From the NCBI GenBank assembly GCA_905182995.1, contig CAJJDP010000072.1, positions 12,934-76,933 on the forward strand: a stretch of DNA of 64,000 bases, given 5' to 3'. Of this stretch, positions 40,845 to 51,802 are shown piece after piece. The stretch's first letter is position 1. Each line of letters opens with the position of its first letter. This DNA comes from Paramecium octaurelia (Eukaryota; Ciliophora; Oligohymenophorea; Peniculida; Parameciidae). The translations under genes were made by a program, and so were the position numbers. The notes below the pieces were generated by a model that worked only from the letters and a program-made list of their open reading frames with translations, searched no databases and was not told the origin of the DNA.

Positions 40845-41659
40845 TCGAATTCTGAAATGAGGAGAGTTTCCAAACTATTGGGTTCTTTGAAGAAGATGTG
40901 TTCTGGTTTTAAGTTTCTGTGGACATAGCCTTTTGAATGAATGAAGGAGATTGTGGACATCAATTGCTAGTGTAATTATAATATTTACTCTAATAATTAA
41001 TTACACTTCTTTGAATTATAATTATTTGGATTTGATTAGATCTGCCAAGGAACCTCCTAGAGGGAAGTCGAAGACGAAATGATAATTCTTGTTGCTATTG
41101 TAGACTTCTTTTAACTTGATTATGTTTGAGTGATCCAATGATCGTAGGATTTCAATTTAGTAATAGAAATCCTAGGTTATGATTGAGTTATTTTACATCA
41201 TCAGTATATTGTAGACATTTTTAAATCGTTTTACACAAGTATGAATCTCTTGAATTAAGATATTTCATTTTTATAAGCTAGAAGTTCTATGAAATATAGA
41301 AATAATTACAGAACCAAAAGAACTGTGTGACAGATGTTGGATGGGTTCATAAAGAATTTGGTGTTTTCCATAGGTCACAATGCCATTTAGAGTTGATTTG
41401 AACATGGTGCAAGTCGTTGCATCCATCAAGAAGAACTTCTATTGTTTTTTCCAACTTAACCAAAATCCATTGAGTTATTTGGTTTGATGATTAATTGACC
41501 AATCAATCATGGTTTAAGGAGTAAGATTGATAGTATATTTTATTTTAGTAGTGGTCTAAAACTTAAAAACAAATTTACTTCTCCTAAGTGAATTTCGTTG
41601 TCATTTTTGAAGATGTGGTACTTTTTGGTAAATAGAGAGTGTTTACGATAACACAACAT
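40290..41659 (-). CDS. Tandem kinase A: probable pseudokinase of a three-gene family
   Basis: ATG 41659 gives MLCYRKHSLFTKKYHIF, then a 23-nt intron (…HLGE|TTTKIKY). An N-terminal region of ~90 residues (KQLNGFWLSWKKQQKFFLMD) is shared with kinases B and C. The kinase lobe follows: SLDHSNIIKLKEVYNSNKNY, GGSLADLIKSK, then HRNLKPEHIFF where HRD has become HRN and the Asn of KPEN has become His. The DFG site reads SEFELG. APEIKSK and CDIFSCGVILYK are kept. The loss of the catalytic Asp and of DFG makes catalysis doubtful. Small introns near 41560, 41285, 40978, 40815 and 40690 were placed by eye. The C-terminus is acidic and ends RIEMFY, TGA 40292-40290. A part of this gene is repeated at 38932-39486. 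Confidence 0.82.
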
Positions 41660-41805
41660 GATGTTAAGTGTGAGGGTATAGAATTATTTTGCTGATAAAA
41701 TCTTATAAATAATAATCTCTAATATTTGTGATATATTTGATTTAAAACAACATACTATAGTCATTTATAAAACAAAATTAACTCGATCAACATAAAAAAG
41801 GAGAA

Positions 41806-43009
41806 TCAAAATGAGTGGAACTCACGCTTTTAGATACAAATGTGTTTCACTGCTTGAATAACATCAAGTGAGTTCAGTTCTTCTAGAACGAATGAATCAA
41901 AATTGTCAAAGTATTTTTGAGCATCCTTTGCTGTAATCCTTAAATGAGGACTAGGATCTAGCATTTTAATTAGAATGTTCTTGAATTAATTATTGTACGA
42001 AGTGAATTGTTTCTCCTCATACACCTAAGCCTCTATATTGTAGATTTCGCTTTCTTCACTTTGCATTTCAAGATTATATCCAGTCAATCTAAAATATAAA
42101 CAACTTCATTTACATTGAATACAACAGAGATCCACAACTGAAGACATCGCATTATTCATTATAAGGATTTGTCTAATCATATTTGATGACTTCTGGAGCC
42201 ATATAGCCAGGAGTCCCACAATTGGGATGTTTGGTTAAAATATCTTCGACTTTTGCAGCAAATCCAAAATCACAAACTAGTACATTTGATAGATCACTTT
42301 GTTCTCTTAATAAAATATTTTCTGGCTTTATGTCTCTGTGAATGTATCCTTTGGAATTCATGTAGATGACTGCATTTAAAATTTACTAGAAATGTATTGT
42401 TGTTTCAAATTACCTTCATTATCATCACTATTTAATCCTGATTCAATGTTCTATAGGCTAAATATTCTCTGAGGGTTCCTCCTCTGCAATAATCCATTAT
42501 GATAAAGAAATGAGAGTTCGAACAATACACTTCCTTAATTTTGATTATATTCTCATGGTTCAATGATTGCATTGTCATCAACTCATAAATAATATCCTAT
42601 TTTTATATTTTTAAATTACGTTTTTCGAAAACTTTTTATCTAATTTCATTACTTTGCATGCATACTCCTTCTCATCTAATAGGCTAACCACTTTAATAAC
42701 CTAAAATATTTTAATTTAAACACTTACTTTGCCAAAAGTCCCTTCTCCTACTATTTAAACAGGAAAATATTGTGAATTTATTTCATTATATAGTATTTTT
42801 CCATCAATTTGAGATTTCAGCTTTTTGCAATTACCGTCTGACATATGAAATTGCTTTTTCTTATTCTCCCATTCAATTATAAACCCATTAAATTGGCATA
42901 GTTCTTTATCAAAACTCCATTCAAGTTTGGACTACAAATTTATGGGCAAAACATACTTAGGATTTATTTAATTCTAGTCTAAATTTTAACAAGTACCTTT
43001 CCTATGCAT
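41806..43009 (-). CDS. Tandem kinase B: Ser/Thr protein kinase
   Basis: ATG 43009 gives MHRKGTCQNLDQNQINPKY; an ATG a few bases upstream is out of frame. The shared N-terminal region reads LCQFNGFIIEWENKKKQFHM. The kinase domain has [64 protein letters not shown] and CGTPGYMAPEVIKYD, so all catalytic residues are present. The activation-loop style is CAMK/AGC-like. Introns of about 23-27 nt lie near 42730-42700, 42620-42600 and 42410-42380. The C-terminus is short and ends QKREFHSF at TGA 41808-41806. Its 146-bp spacing from kinase A and the same architecture show local tandem duplication. Confidence 0.87.
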
Positions 43010-43342
43010 ATTCTGTCATTCTCAATAAATAATACATAATGTTAATCGATGAGAGCGTGCTTACGGATGCAAATCATAATTAAATTGAAATTTAAATATC
43101 AATTAACTAGTAGATATCCGACTGCGTTTATTCAGATTAGAATAAGTATTATTTATGTTTTATTCCTAGTATTAGTACAGACCACAAGAGTAAACATCGA
43201 AATTAATTGGTATTTATTGTCAATTAAACCGAAATATTCACATTATAATAAGGATTCTTGGTTAGAATTCTAATACTAATTGGTAACTTTTGAGGATAAT
43301 ACAAATAATTATAAAATATCATGAGGAGAGAAGTATTGTTAA
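43010..43342. other. Intergenic region between tandem kinases B and C
   Basis: 333 bp. A short plus-strand frame at 43049-43273 is standard-code open, but it is hydrophobic filler without neighbours or family and is not called. It must contain the promoter of kinase B. Confidence 0.5.
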
Positions 43343-45019
43343 TCATGTTACATCATCTAAAGACCAAGATTTGATTTCGGATTGATCGAAATCTTAATAG
43401 GTACTAAGGATGCCCTAAATTTAAACAAACATCAACACATTGATCTTTAAATGAGTTCCCCTATTTCTAGCACTTCTTTAGAAATTATTGTCATATCTCT
43501 AAATTTAATTAACATCTAGAAAACAGAATTGTGAAAGAATTAATATACACTGTTTAGCATTTCGTTATTTAATAAATTTCTGATTCTGTGATCCCCAGTA
43601 TATTTATGAGTCTGTCTAAATGTATTTAGGATCATTCAACATCTGAATGGGCTTGCATCTTAATGGAGTGATCTTCCTAGATGAGATACACTCTAAACCT
43701 TCATTGTATTTTGTTATTCCAAAGCACTTTTCTTTATCAAGCAAAAATGGACTTAGTGCTTTTGTTCTCTGATTTATATTGTTAATGAGAATATAGATAT
43801 ATTGAAATCAATATTGGTCTAAACTCTCAAGTTTTTTCATTGTTTAAATGGACAGTGTCTTGACCTATTGGATTGATGAATCAGAAACATCCACTATGAA
43901 ATCATCCTTCTTGATAACGAAAAGCTATTCCAACATTTCCAAAGCTTGAGTAGCAGACAATCGAGTGCTTGGATTCTCTCTCAACATGCCTTTGAGGAGT
44001 GGATCAAATTCATTATTGTCAAATTACTTTGATTCCAAACAAAATGATTAATTCTAATAGTAGACTTCACTATAATAGGAACCACTAAATAGATCAGTTC
44101 CATATAGTCTAAATATTAATGAGATTGAATACATTTTGTGTAAGAGGACTCCACAACTAAACACGTCACTCAATTAGTCATATGGGTTATCGGGATCGAA
44201 GTTAATGACTTCAGGTGCAATATAGCCTGGAGTACCACAATGTGGATATCGAATGGTAATCTCCTCCTTCTTTGTTGCCAATCCGAAATCTATCATGTAC
44301 AATTTGGAGGGATCACGATTTTGACTCAATAAGATATTCTCTGGTTTGATGTCCCTATGGACGTACCCTTTGGAATGCAAATATTAAACAGCATCTAAGA
44401 TTTACTAAAATTAATTAATCAAATCAAGTACTTTCATAATTATATAAACTTCGAATTGGGTTATTTCAGTTAAATTGTCCAAATATTCTTTCAGAGTTCC
44501 TCCTTCCACTAGATCTGTGATAAACCAGATCTGTTTGTCTTCAAGGTACACTTCTTTCACTTTGACGATATTGGGATGATCCAAAGATTGAAGTATAGAA
44601 AGTTCGTTTTTAAAATCCTATGAATTTATATAAAAAATTGGATACATCGAATTATGCCATCTTAAGCACTTTGCAAGCATAGAACTCCTTCTCTATGACG
44701 TTGAATAGTTTGATTACCTAATTTACATTTTACAATTTTACTTTACTAAAGCTCCCCACCCCTATAATGTCTTAAAATTGATAGAAGGCATGTATATTTT
44801 TGTATAGAAACTTTCCGTTCAATAATTGCATCAGTGACTTCGTTTGATGGTGAGACATGTCAAACCATTTCTTCTTTCCATTAACAGCTATCTCGAACCC
44901 TTGTAATTATTGATTGTCGCTGATACACCAAAAAATAACCTTTTCAATATTACAGGGGATACGATATTTTGGATTCCTTTGTGACTAAGATTTAAATGGG
45001 TTGATACTTTTCCAATCAT
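43343..45019 (-). CDS. Tandem kinase C: Ser/Thr protein kinase with extended C-terminus
   Basis: ATG 45019 codes MIGK, followed at once by a 23-nt intron, then [16 protein letters not shown], aligning with NPKY...PIN of kinase B. The shared N-terminal region reads [18 protein letters not shown]. The kinase domain has [48 protein letters not shown] and [15 protein letters not shown]. The glycine loop is altered (GVGSFSK) but the catalytic residues are intact. After the kinase domain about 180 extra residues, absent from A and B, run through [14 protein letters not shown] and end [12 protein letters not shown] at TGA 43345-43343. Introns near 44760-44737, 44640-44615 and 44430-44400 are inferred. 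The start rests on homology with B. Confidence 0.85.
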
Positions 45020-45325
45020 TAAGAGATTGTCTACATAAAAGATTCCATATTTTTAGTTTAAAAAAGTGTGATGTCTCACACAAATCATCTAGAGGGATAT
45101 AATTTAATTAATTAATTTTGTTTTAAATATTCCTAATAACTCCTTAATATCTTATTAGAGTTAATTAAAATATGAAAATCTGTTAAAAATAGACATCAAT
45201 ATTTTGTGCCATTAATTCTCAATTTATGAGTTGCCACACAATACGAAATTTCGATGCAATTATAATATCTGTTGTCAAAAAGATTTTAAGTTAATATAAA
45301 AACAAATTAATTAATGTAAAGAAAC
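45020..45325. other. Intergenic region upstream of kinase C
   Basis: 306 bp of AT-rich sequence between the start of kinase C and the end of the RING ligase gene. No coding frame or clear motif is seen. Confidence 0.5.
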
Positions 45326-46677
45326 TCATTCTTGTATTTCCAACTACCTCTGTTGAAATTCTTACACTGCTTAATTGTTTTCATTAGATGGCGGGACTTC
45401 TACTTAAACATGTTAAACTTAGTATTGCTAATCCTAGGGGTGTTCTTAGACTGGTTATTGGTTGTGATTTTCTTGATTGCCCTATCTCAACACCTGCTAT
45501 CTGCAATTCGGACAAGAGTTCTTTATCCTGATCCATGGTTTCAGACATTCTGAATGGAAGATGTGGGAACAACTTAACTTCATCACCATTTCATTCTTTA
45601 GTAGATTCATATCGCATATTGAGCAGACAAATTCATTCTCCATCTTGAACTTCTATTGAGGCATCATTCGTATCTACTCCTCACTTATTATCTGTGTAGA
45701 TCCTCCTATGTATGGGTCTCTGGGAGGCATTAAATTCAATGCACTCAATATGTCAGGTGTTTGATGTTGGGTCTAATTCAAATACTGTTCTCTTGCTCTT
45801 AAAATTCCCAATATACTCTGCTGAACCATTCTAATTAAAAATAGGACTGTGATCACCACCAAAGTGATCTGACAACCTTTTTGCGTAGTCTCCTTCAAGT
45901 CCTATATGGAATTCACTGCAGAGTAGAGCAGTCTGGTTGTGGTTATTATCAGAAATATTTTTATCAAGATACCCAATTTGGTTATTGAGTAGAATTGGTA
46001 GAGCAATGTGAAAATAATCAGTTGGCATAATGTCTGACTAGGTTCTGGCATTTTCTCAAAGTGGGTGACCAAAAAGTAGCCTTTTCATATTTATAAATTT
46101 ACTTAATACTATGAATAGACACACCACGTAATAGAGAACCTCGTAGGCACATCGAAATATCCCTTCTCTTTCGAACATGTACTCATTCGGAATCAAGGCT
46201 CTTCTCTTTAACAGGTCATTCGAGAATAACGCGAAAAGAACCGATTGAACATAATATGCTGCTATGAAGTGGAGTGATTAAATATCCATAAAGCTCACTG
46301 ATTCTTGATCCAAAATGGTTATTATGTTGAAGGTTATCAGAAATACCTAATTATCAAGTTCTATACCAAATTTATTATGATCAATGCATAATACTCCTTG
46401 TAGCAGTTCTGTCTAATATAACGGCCGATCTCACCCAGGGATGTGATTTGCGCCCTAGTTTTAATGAGAATGTATAAAATTATGGCCACCAATAATTCTG
46501 TGAATCCTAAAAGCAACCCATATGCAAAAGCCAGCTATTCATAATAAGGTTTCTGAAATTAAGGGAATTAATCCTTACATGATCTAATTTCTTCCAGAAT
46601 ATATAGAAGTAAAGCCCACATGAAAGGAAAGCAACTAATAATACGCACAGCATCATTTTTAATTGGTTTGGTGTCAT
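45326..46677 (-). CDS. Multi-spanning RING-H2 ubiquitin ligase (HRD1/AMFR-like)
   Basis: ATG 46677 gives MTPNQLKMMLCVLLVAFLSC, the first of about six hydrophobic helices in residues 1-260. Introns: 26 nt near 46585-46560, 20 nt near 46362-46343 (ALIIINL|VFLITFNII) and 22 nt near 46100-46075. The RING-H2 finger near residues 330-375 is FVCSICDMNLLKNEM ... LSCSHIFHSECLKPW ... CPNCR, with C3H2C3 spacing. The tail is Gln-rich and ends LEIQE, TGA 45328-45326. Multi-TM helices followed by a cytosolic RING-H2 is the layout of ER-associated degradation ligases such as HRD1 and AMFR. The ER role is inferred from that layout; other TM-RING families remain possible. Confidence 0.85.
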
Positions 46678-47342
46678 ATAATTTAATATTTTATATAATT
46701 TATGGACACTAATCTTGAATTTACAGGAAGAATTGGGTGTTGATATTAAAAAACTATTTCACCCCTCAATTTATTTTCACTAGAACCCATTTCCAACATG
46801 TTTGAGAATTGGGATTAATTTAAAAATATTAAAATTTATAATTTTTATTCTCGATTTCAGATTTAAAATAATATTACAGGCCTATTAATATCCTTTTATC
46901 AATTAATGATTTAAATTAAACATGATAAATCCATTTTTTATCTAATTATCTCTAATAAAATATTGGAATTTTCTAGGAGAAATTTGGGAAATTAAAATGA
47001 ATTGATTTGATTTTATAAATCTTGAAAATATTTTAATATTTGGGATAATATTAAAAGATACTATTAAATTAATATAGAAATGACAATTTAGATGCATTTT
47101 TAGAAATATCATTACAATAGCTAAAATACAAATGGATAAAAGTAAATGTTTTTTAAAGATTTAATTTATTAAATAAAAATAATTTTTATAATAAGTCTAA
47201 GATTTATCATAGAACATACTACTAATGCTATGAAGTCTTTTAAGTTATTATATATATATAATAGAAGAATGATTATAATAATTTAGATTTATATATAAAC
47301 ATACTAATAAAAATCTAAAGATGAATTATAATACACAACAAT
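46678..47342. other. 0.66 kb intergenic sequence
   Basis: Very AT-rich, full of TGAs in all frames. Holds the promoter of the RING gene and the 3' end region of the next kinase. No feature is recognised. Confidence 0.6.
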
Positions 47343-49167
47343 TCACCAGCTTTGTATGATTTTTCTTATGTGATCGTGTTCCTTGACTTTTTTATCAAGG
47401 AGTGCCTTTGCAAGTTCCATAAGATGGAAATATTATTAGAAGTTGAATTCTGGATGTCTGTTTTGAACTAGTTTAACAGCCCAACTGTCGAATAGGAGGA
47501 GGACGTCTGAAATATCACTGATGGCAAATGTATTTGTGTAAAGATTGCGATTTTTAGGTTCTCCAGGGAAGGCCAATATCAGATGAAGTAGAGTGACACC
47601 CAAAGCGTAGAACTCATCCATTTTGTCATACTCCTTGTTGATCTAAGAATTGGCAGTAGCATAGCCACTGGTGCCAGAGTTGATCGTGTTCCTTGATTTG
47701 ATGGAGTTGAGATCTTGGTCATTGAGTTTCTCATCTGTGATAATGGAGAGTTTGGATTCCCTAACATCTTTTCCTTAATCGAAATCAGCCAACATGACTT
47801 GGAGTTGACAATCGATTCCGTAGGTGACAAAGATATTCTCTGGCTTCAGATCTCTATGCACGATGCCTCGTTTGTGTATGTATTCTAATCCATCCATGAT
47901 TTGGAGCATGATTGTTTTGATTTGCTCGATCTTTTCTTTGCAGTTCATTGGATTCAAATAATAATACGCGTAGTTGAGTAGGTCGTTGGTTTGGTGTTTA
48001 AGTCCTGGATAGGAGCAGTATTCAGACATCAAGTAGAGGGAGTAGCCAGATTCTTCTTCTTCGATCCACCAGTCGTAGAGAGTCAGAACATTGGGGTGGT
48101 TGAGTTTGGACAATATTTTGGCTTCTCTTATTTTTCTTTGGTCGTTTGTGATTTCTGATAGGTTGACTGTGGAGAATACGTCGAAGAAGGAAATGACATT
48201 TGAGGCTAATTGGGACTACATAGAGATGGATGATTATACTTTTTTGACTGCATAAATTTGATCATCTTTTATTCTATAAACAAAGAAGATTTGAACTCCA
48301 GATTTGAGTTCATTTTCATTTGTTTTTTGAAGGATGAGGAATTGTTTTTTGAAGTAATCCTTCTTGATGAATTCTTATTTGAGCCAATTGCTTTGATGAC
48401 AGAGAGGCAGACTTCTCTTCAATTGATTTTCCACTTCTCCCTCATTTTGAGATAGAGTCTTTGAACCTGCACTATTTTGTTTAAATTACTCTTTTTCTGA
48501 TTTCTCTTTAGTCAAAATAGGTGATGTGAATTCAGGACTTGATTTGCTGGATTTATTGCGTTCATCAATTGAGAAATAATTGGCAATGATTTTTAGATCT
48601 TCCTTATTAAAATTCAAATTGATTTGGCGATTATCCAAGTAATTTGCTATAGTTTGATGGACATAGATGAATACTGTGGATTTCAGTTGCCCTGTAGACG
48701 TAATGAAACCAATATTCATATCCGAGTAGAATAGCCTCATCAATCGTTATTGCTCTTTCTAATATCGTAATTCATTAATACTTGCCATTGTTCCTTGTCT
48801 TGAATCTTCTGAGCTTTCAGAATCTTTTGCACACCTTTGTACACTGCTTTCTCCATCAAAAATTAAAGATGTGGATCTTGCTCGCTTATATATTTGTCTT
48901 TCCTGATCTAACATATAACGATGAACTCCTGGAACACGCCCTTCTCTTCCGAACCCAAAAACTCCTATTTGTTTCTATTATCCAATTCCTATTTCCATTT
49001 ATATTCAAACTTACTAACAAGGCTTCCAATCCACTCTGTTCCTTGTTATCCACCACAGTATTTGAGAATCGCTTATCATCGTCAGTCTATTCATTAATGA
49101 ATGTTTGATCCCCGTCTGTGAATTTTTGATCATCCTCATACTTGTTTAGATGCTCTCCTTAATTCAT
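47343..49167 (-). CDS. Divergent protein kinase, loosely eIF2-alpha-kinase (PEK/GCN2)-like
   Basis: From ATG 49167 ([20 protein letters not shown]) to TGA 47345-47343. Introns: 26 nt near 49020-48995 and 23 nt near 48777-48755. The first ~260 residues are charged and have no known domain. The kinase domain has [20 protein letters not shown], a long insert, [24 protein letters not shown] (DFG is DFD) and, in place of the usual APE segment, [27 protein letters not shown] is the F-helix. DWWIEE after strand 4 recalls PEK/GCN2 kinases (YYxAWIE), but no regulatory domain proves it. The end is KIIQSW. Upstream of the chosen ATG the same frame stays protein-like to ATG 49383, though two TGAs interrupt it. 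Confidence 0.75.
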
Positions 49168-49737
49168 TGAATTATAATTTAAATTATTAAATTTCTGAAC
49201 CCATAAAAGGGAAAAATTATGTAGAACTCCTCCTTTGAAGCAAAATACTCAATTGGTTTGCAGATTTGCTATGTTGCTGAATAGATGAATACCAACATAT
49301 TTGAATCGATTGATTTCTGAGTGCATGGGGATTTCAGAGAGAGAGACTCACAAATTTGGTTGTGAAATTCGCACCTCATCCATAACTGAGGAATCAAAAG
49401 AATTGGATTCAATTGCAATTGCAAATAATTAAATTAGATGACAAAAAAGGAATGGTAACAATAATTTATTTATTATAAAATGTGTTATATTATAATATAA
49501 GTTAGTATCTTATATTTATAATAATTTATTTGTTAATTATTATAAATACATTTCTATAAGAAGATACACACATCTTCTGAAGGATACCAATTGCACTATA
49601 ACAATTAGGTAATGCTTCTTAAGACCTTTCGATCCAATAGTGCGTCTAAGATCTTATGAAATTTGTCTAATATAGATATTATGATGGTTAATAAGGAGGT
49701 TGGATTTGAATTTAATAATAATAATAATATTAATCGA
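49168..49737. other. Divergent intergenic region with an unexplained open frame
   Basis: 570 bp between the PEK-like kinase (minus) and MPC1 (plus). The 216 bp next to the kinase (49383-49168) continue its frame with protein-like content (EIPMHSEINRFKYVGIHLF, then VFCFKGGVLHNFSLLWV), broken by TGA at 49350-49348 and 49251-49249. It may be a missed exon with introns that I could not place. 49400-49600 is plain AT-rich promoter sequence. Confidence 0.4.
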
Positions 49738-50099
49738 ATGGCTAGCAAGGTATCAGGAATGTTTTGGACTTGGGTACACTCTTCGACAGGCCCTAAAACT
49801 ACACACTTTTGGGCTCCAGTTTGCAATTGGTTTTTCCCAATTCAAGCATTATACGATTGGAATAGAGATCCTGCAAAAATCAGCAAGGAGATGCAATGTG
49901 TGCTAGTTTGTAAGACATGTCTCAACAATTAGGCTATTCATCGTTGTTCATGAGATGGGCATTAAGAATATCTCCTCAAAGCTACATTCTGTTCTGCATG
50001 CATCTGTTTAATGCAACTCTGTAGGGAAGACTTTTAATTAGAAGATTAACGTGGGAATCAAGTCAATAAAAAGCCATCGAAGACAAACCAACTAATTGA
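49738..50099 (+). CDS. MPC1: Mitochondrial pyruvate carrier subunit 1-like
   Basis: A small inner-membrane protein that imports pyruvate into mitochondria as a dimer of MPC subunits. ATG 49738 gives MASKVSGMFWTWVH, then the family signature GPKTTHFWAPVCNWFFPI, ALYDWNRDPAKIS, a 23-nt intron (49910-49932) that restores CVLVC|YSSLFMRWALRI, and SYILFCMHLFNATLQGRLL, matching the MPC1 helices and the FMR motif. It is about 112 residues, the usual MPC1 length. TGA 50097-50099. In-frame ATGs at 49681 and 49684 would add an Asn-rich lead; 49738 was chosen because it gives the normal distance to the HFW motif. It ends 50 bp before the phosphatase start on the same strand. Confidence 0.9.
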
Positions 50100-50149
50100 A
50101 TTGTCTATTTACAGAATTTCATATATATAAATAAATATATATAAAAATA

Positions 50150-51109
50150 ATGCAAACCGATTTGGACAAGTCGATTGAGAAATTAAAGAACGGGGAGCTA
50201 TTGAAGGAGAAGGACGTAAAGCAATTGTGTGCCAAGATCAGGGAAATCTTCATCGAGGAAGGAAATGTCCAAAGAATTGATCCTCCAGTTATTGTGGTAG
50301 GAGATATTCATGGATAATTGTATGATCTCTTTGAGATTTTCAAATAATCAGGAGAAGTGGGAGATCAAAACTATCTGTTCTTGGGGGATTACGTTAACAG
50401 AGGATTCCACAGCATAGAATCGATTTGTTTGCTGTATGCATTGAAAATCAAGAATCCAGACAAAATTACACTGCTAAGAGGTAATCACGAATCTCGAATT
50501 CTTACTCAAACATTTGGATTGTACGATGAGGCTATGAGGAAATACGGTTCCTTGAACATTTGGCGATATTTAACTGAATCCTTTGATTACATGCCATTAT
50601 CAGCATTGATTGATGAGAAAGTGTGGTGTGTGCATGGGGGCATAGCCTAGGATGCTAAATTATTAGATGATGTATGACCTTGTTGCTTTAAAATATTATA
50701 GGTAAGAGCACTAAACAGATTGTCAGAGATCCCTGATAATGGTGAGATGTGTGAATTACTTTGGAATGATCCAAATGAATAGGAGTTAAAGGGGTTTGGT
50801 GAAAGCAAGAGAGGAGTGGGTAAGGAATTCGGGTAGGATGTCTTTGCTTAATTCTTGTAAACCAACAACTTGAGTTGTGTTCTTAGAGCACATTAAGTGA
50901 TCATGGAAGGGTATCGTAGTATATACAAAGATTAATTAAAGACAATCTTCTCTGCTCCGAATTACTGTTATAGGTGTGGTAATTCAGGAGCAGTTTGCGA
51001 AGTCAGTGATAAATTGGAAATGAGGGCTAAAATATTCTAAGCAAGTGAAAATCAGATGAAAAATGCCTAAACCAAGATTTGGAATCAGAATCCAGATTAT
51101 TTTTTATGA
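50150..51109 (+). CDS. PP2A/PP4/PP6-family catalytic subunit with altered GDYVDRG motif
   Basis: Serine/threonine phosphatase of the PPP family. ATG 50150 begins [15 protein letters not shown]. Motifs in order: [20 protein letters not shown] (about residue 80), [17 protein letters not shown], a 30-nt intron at 50672-50701, then LLWNDP, VLRAHQ and [15 protein letters not shown], and the C-terminal DYFL end at TGA 51107-51109. YCYRCGN and the terminal PDYFL, which is carboxymethylated on Leu in PP2A, place it in the PP2A group. The normal GDYVDRG has Asn in place of the second Asp (PP1 Asp95), a residue that supports the acid histidine, so activity may be lowered. The metal ligands themselves are kept. 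PP2A, PP4 and PP6 cannot be told apart here. Confidence 0.9.
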
Positions 51110-51418
51110 ATTCTGAATTCTATCAATTAATATACATATAAAATTAAGAACTTCAAAACATTATCTTTATATCTCTAACTCTATTGTTGTTTAAATTACA
51201 ATTTAACTCTATAGTTTATTAAAAGTATATACTTTTTAATTAAAACAATTTGAATAGCTAAAAATGTAAGAAAAAACTTTTCTAAGAGAGATTATACATT
51301 GTTTTTAGTTAATTAAAAAGTGATTAGAGATTCTTTAATTTACTTGAAATATATCAAGAATCAGAATATAGTAGACAATATATTATTTTAACAAATGAAT
51401 TCAATGGTCTCTATTTGA
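51110..51418. other. Intergenic region downstream of the phosphatase
   Basis: 309 bp, AT-rich. A frame near 51310-51420 is briefly open but has no clear start. No motif is recognised. Confidence 0.5.
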
Positions 51419-51703
51419 ATGGCCCTGATTGTTTCAAATATTTAAGTAGGCAAGTCTAAATGTTTAAATATAATTTAGAGTTTTTTAAAACTGAAACCGC
51501 ATATATAAGTTGCTACAAAATATCAGGTTACACTAATTGATTCAAGAAAATTTGATAAACCAGATTTGGATACTGCAGTGGTATGTTTAAATATATCTGA
51601 AATTAGAAATTCTTCGGTTTAATAGAGAGAAAGTGGGTTTGGAAATGATGTGAGAATGGAAATAGCAGGATTTGGTGGCATTTTTTTTGAGGAGGGATTG
51701 TGA
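51419..51703 (+). CDS. Small uncharacterised protein (about 94 aa)
   Basis: ATG 51419 to TGA 51701-51703 is open without splicing: MALIVSNIQVGKSKCLN, then KPHIQVATKYQVTLIDSRK and FDKPDLDTAV, ending VRMEIAGFGGIFFEEGL. The middle is clearly protein-like. Two stretches inside look like introns (GTAGGC... to TAG at about 51446-51478; GTATGT... to TAG at about 51573-51598), and removing them would change the protein, so the exon structure is open. No domain is recognised, and no signal peptide or membrane segment. It lies 99 bp upstream of the kinase-LRR gene on the same strand. Confidence 0.5.
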
Positions 51704-51802
51704 TAGAATCATTGAATATGAGAGGGGATGCAGGTCAGATTTGACCAGGAAAACATTAATGAACAATGTTGCAAATTATAATATTTTAATAATTAAAAAA
51801 AT

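Noticed and set aside
43049-43273. 74-aa plus-strand frame between kinases B and C
   Set aside because: No family, no intron or context support; probably chance in AT-rich DNA.
45384-45659. Short standard-code frames on both strands
   Set aside because: Shadows of the RING-H2 ligase gene; the C3H2C3 finger is in the minus-strand frame.
49605-49826. Minus-strand 73-aa frame
   Set aside because: Antisense of MPC1; the plus-strand protein has family motifs.
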